A stretch of DNA of 64,000 nucleotides from Numida meleagris. Taxonomy: Eukaryota; Chordata; Aves; Galliformes; Numididae. The notes under the pieces are model-generated. The model saw only the letters and a program-made list of their open reading frames with translations, searched no databases and had not been told where the DNA came from. The stretch is from the NCBI RefSeq assembly GCF_002078875.1, contig NC_034411.1, forward strand, positions 38,552,150 through 38,616,149. The letters are read 5' to 3'. Of this stretch, positions 61,501-64,000 are shown piece after piece. The position numbers and the translations under genes are program-made. The stretch's first letter is position 1, and every line of letters starts with the position of its first letter.

Positions 61501-63478
61501 CTCGGAAGGGCCGGGCGCTAAGGTTGTGCCTGTGTGGAAGAGCAGGACGTCCTCCTGAGCCCCTGTTGGAGACCTAGCGCATCTTTAGAAGCGTCAGAGT
61601 GGCCTAATGGGGTGCTTAACGTTTATAGTCGGTGTAAGTCTTGTCATAGAGCGGTTGGGCTGGATCGGATGAGTCCCGGCCCCTGGTTTGCGTAGGCTGA
61701 TGGGAGCGTAGAATCACAGTCATTTGAATTGGAAAGGACCTTCTAAGGCCAAGTAGTGCAACTCCTCTGCAATGAACAGGGATACCTATAGCTAGGTCAG
61801 GGCGCTTGGAGCTCCGTCCAGCCTGACCTTGGATGTCTCCAGGGATGGAGCATCCACCACCTCTGTGGGCAACCTCCTCCAGTGCCTCACTACCCTTATT
61901 GTAAAGAAACTATATCCAACCTAGATCTCCCCTCTTTAGTTAGGAAACCGTTTTCCCTTGTCCTGTCACAACAGACCCTGTTAAAGAGTCTGTCCCCTTC
62001 TTACAGCCCCCTTTAGATGCTGAAGGACCGCTCTCAGGTTTCCCTGGAGCCTTCTCTTCCAGGTGGAACAGCCCCAGCTCTCAGCCTGTCCTTGTAGGGT
62101 CAGGGGTGTTCCATCCCTTGGATTGTTTTTGTGGTCCTCCTCTAATACTCCTTAGGATGCTGACCTTGGTGTGAGGCATGCTGTGTCCTGCCGCACGATC
62201 TTGCCTGTGAGGCCAATTGAATATGTCCTAATTGTCACATGAGAATTAAAACCAAAGGCTTGTGGGCTTTTAGAGTTAGTTAAGGCAGCCTCGCTCATTC
62301 AGCACTTAGTTCTGTAGAAGCCAAGGTGAGGAAACGCTCTCTTTCCCTCTTTGGATGTTGCATTTAATCTTGTGTGGGGTGGATTCTGGAGGAACTGTGC
62401 TTGAATATATGTTTTTGTTGCTTTTAGAGTCAAGTCTGTTTTGGTGGTCTGCTGAAGAGAATGACAAACTCCTGCAGTTCTGGGAAACTTACATTTTGAT
62501 CGTGGAAACTTTGGAAGGAAACCAGGTGAGGGCACCTCAGAACCTGTGCTTACCGTAGTTTGTGTGCGATATGTTGCTTTTGACATATATAGTATAGGTT
62601 TTCTTTGGTTTTGGTTTATTTTGATTTTTTTTTAGTAAAAAATTTGATTGAAGATATCTAAACATTAATGAACATCTTTTTATTTTGAATTTTAAATATG
62701 TGAAATACAGCAAGTGTGATTCATATGGAATACATTCAGAATTTTCCTCTATCTTTGAAATAATTCTGATTAAAGCAGCGGATTGAACTAAGAAAGGGAA
62801 GCCTGGACTGTAACTTGTTTCAGGACCATGGCTAATCTGTTCCATAGTGCAAATCAGACTACTGCACTCAGTAACCTCTTTTCAGTAGAGGGCACTACAT
62901 CTCTGTAGTAAAGCACTTTGTGGACTTGGACGGAAATAATTTTGATCTTGACGCAGAGTCCAGTGTACTGGATAGAAAGAGTGCTCTTGGCACCTCTGCA
63001 GTTGTGTGAAGGTATGGCATTAGTTGTGACCACCTCTTTGTAGCTTACTTATTTTACATTATTTATTATTATCCTGTCACTGCGTGAAATTGTATTTATC
63101 AAAATACTTAACTTTAGAGTTTTGTGCTCTTATATTTGAAACCTTCACATTATAGTTTGATGAATAGAATAGTCATTTACTGGGAAGTCTTGTGATGATA
63201 CAGCAGCATGGTTGTATCAGTTCCTCTTAAGTGGCAGACTGTAATTCAGTGCTGTGCACCGGTTCTGGGATCAGTTGCGCAGGCATTGTTTATATTGTCA
63301 ATTGCTGTGTTAATGTATAGATAGTAAATTCCAGGCCATGACAAAGTGCTGATTCTTAAGTTTGAGTAATAAACAGACTACTTACGTTGCATCTGATTTA
63401 CATTTCAGATCCATGTCATAAAGCCAGTATTACCAAAACTAAACAGTTTATATGAACTTGCTATTTCAGGAAAAGAAG
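60559..63478 (+). CDS. TARBP1: TAR RNA-binding protein 1 / tRNA 2'-O-ribose methyltransferase family, N-terminal part (exons 60559-61387, 62428-62525, 63409-63478)
   Basis: First three exons of a large SpoU-family (TRMH, Trm3-like) tRNA ribose methyltransferase; the catalytic domain is C-terminal and lies outside the window (human protein about 1621 residues; 332 visible). The start at 60559 (CGCGATGG) begins [20 protein letters not shown], matching the family N-terminus. Exon 1 ends at 61387 after one base of a codon. Exon 2 supplies the other two, and the joined frame reads [36 protein letters not shown], then exon 3 [23 protein letters not shown]. These are diagnostic of TARBP1. Donors read GACG|GTACGG, CCAG|GTGAGG and GAAG|GTAAGA; acceptors TTTTAG and TTTCAG. 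Exon 1 codes an Ala/Leu/Arg-rich, probably alpha-helical repeat region of extreme GC. The gene continues past the right edge. Confidence 0.95.
61388..62427 (+). other. TARBP1: TARBP1 intron 1
   Basis: GT-AG intron of 1040 bp, phase 1. It begins in the CpG island, then carries a minus-strand CR1 copy over its middle and AT-rich sequence before the acceptor. Confidence 0.93.
61708..62152 (-). mobile_element. CR1 LINE 3' fragment within TARBP1 intron 1, minus strand
   Basis: The plus strand reads as a reverse-complement CR1: GTAGAATCACAGTCATTTGAATTGGAAAGGACC, TCTCCAGGGATGGAGCATCCACCACCTCTGTGGGCAACCTC, CAGTGCCTCACTACCC, CCCTTGTCCTGTCACAACAG, GGAACAGCCCCAGCTCTCAGCCTGTCC, GTGGTCCTCCTC. It is 5'-truncated and antisense to TARBP1. 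Confidence 0.94.
62526..63408 (+). other. TARBP1: TARBP1 intron 2
   Basis: GT-AG intron of 883 bp, phase 0, AT-rich with long T tracts near its 5' end. No repeat or RNA gene recognised inside. Confidence 0.93.
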
Positions 63479-64000
63479 GTAAGACCTCATTTTCTGAAAC
63501 ATCTCCTAAATATTAGGCAATTAAGTCTCAGTTTTTTCTTTGACATTGTAATAGCAGCTTCTTAATTAGTTTTACAGGCAGTGCCATTCTGCTCTGTGAT
63601 GCAACAAGAAATCCTACCGTATGACAAAATTGCATATTAACTCCTCATGCCACTAAACCTAATTAAAAGGTCCTTTCCCACTGTACTTTGTTTTACTTGA
63701 GCTAGTGTGAAAACAAAACAAAGGGATTCTTAGGGTAGATCTTACAAGTCACCTGTACATCTCTGTAGAAAGAGAAAGGGGAAAAGAAAACCCCAGTGGA
63801 AGAGGAAAGAGAAGGAATAAAGTTCCTGGATTTGTAAAGTAGAGGGATAGCAAATAAGAAAGTGTTGCAGGCAAGTACAATATTTGGACATGAAGACTTG
63901 CAATAAGAAGGACATGCTTTTTCTGTTTCTTAGACATTTTCATTTGTGACTGCTAAGGCTTGAAGTAAATTTTGGAAATCATGCTAATATATTTTTGCAT
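63479..64000 (+). other. TARBP1: TARBP1 intron 3, 5' part
   Basis: Starts with GTAAGACC after GAAG, phase 1. AT-rich intronic sequence running to the right edge with no further exon identified. Confidence 0.85.

Noticed and set aside
1..64000. Endogenous retrovirus, CRISPR array, operon or novel defence-type system
   Set aside because: No LTR pairs, gag/pol coding, direct-repeat arrays or clustered small genes; the window is a spliced vertebrate locus.

Overview
The window looks like a stretch of bird chromosome, probably from a galliform such as chicken. The evidence is spliced vertebrate genes with CpG-island first exons, several copies of the CR1 LINE with the avian 3' end (a tail reading ATTCTATGATTC or a close variant), short introns and a compact intergenic interval. 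I cannot settle the species from the sequence alone. There are no prokaryotic features, operons or CRISPR arrays.

Layout. The left edge (1-1244) is the 3' half of IRF2BP2, the IRF2-binding transcriptional co-repressor: the end of exon 1, a 209-bp intron and the complete last coding exon with the C-terminal RING-like zinc finger. An AT- and T-tract-rich region follows (3'UTR, first good poly(A) signal at 2633, possibly longer). From about 2.7 to 60.4 kb I see no convincing protein-coding gene. This interval holds CR1 fragments, one clear and one doubtful MIR/CORE-SINE relic, simple repeats, a purine-strand tract, an imperfect hairpin with palindromic arms, and several AT-rich blocks dense in transcription-factor-like motifs that are candidate enhancers. 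At 60559 TARBP1 begins (tRNA 2'-O-ribose methyltransferase family). Its GC-rich first exon and exons 2 and 3 are in the window, with matching splice phases, and the gene runs off the right edge.

Context. IRF2BP2 followed head-to-tail by TARBP1 is the same order and relative orientation as on human chromosome 1q42, so this is a conserved synteny block with the intergenic space compressed to about 59 kb. The two genes have no obvious shared pathway; the space between them most likely carries regulatory DNA. The most notable local arrangement is a roughly 1-kb CR1 copy ending about 165 bp before the TARBP1 start codon, with a second, oppositely oriented CR1 in intron 1. I found nothing that deserves to be called a new biological system; the findings are regulatory, splicing and repeat-structure observations.
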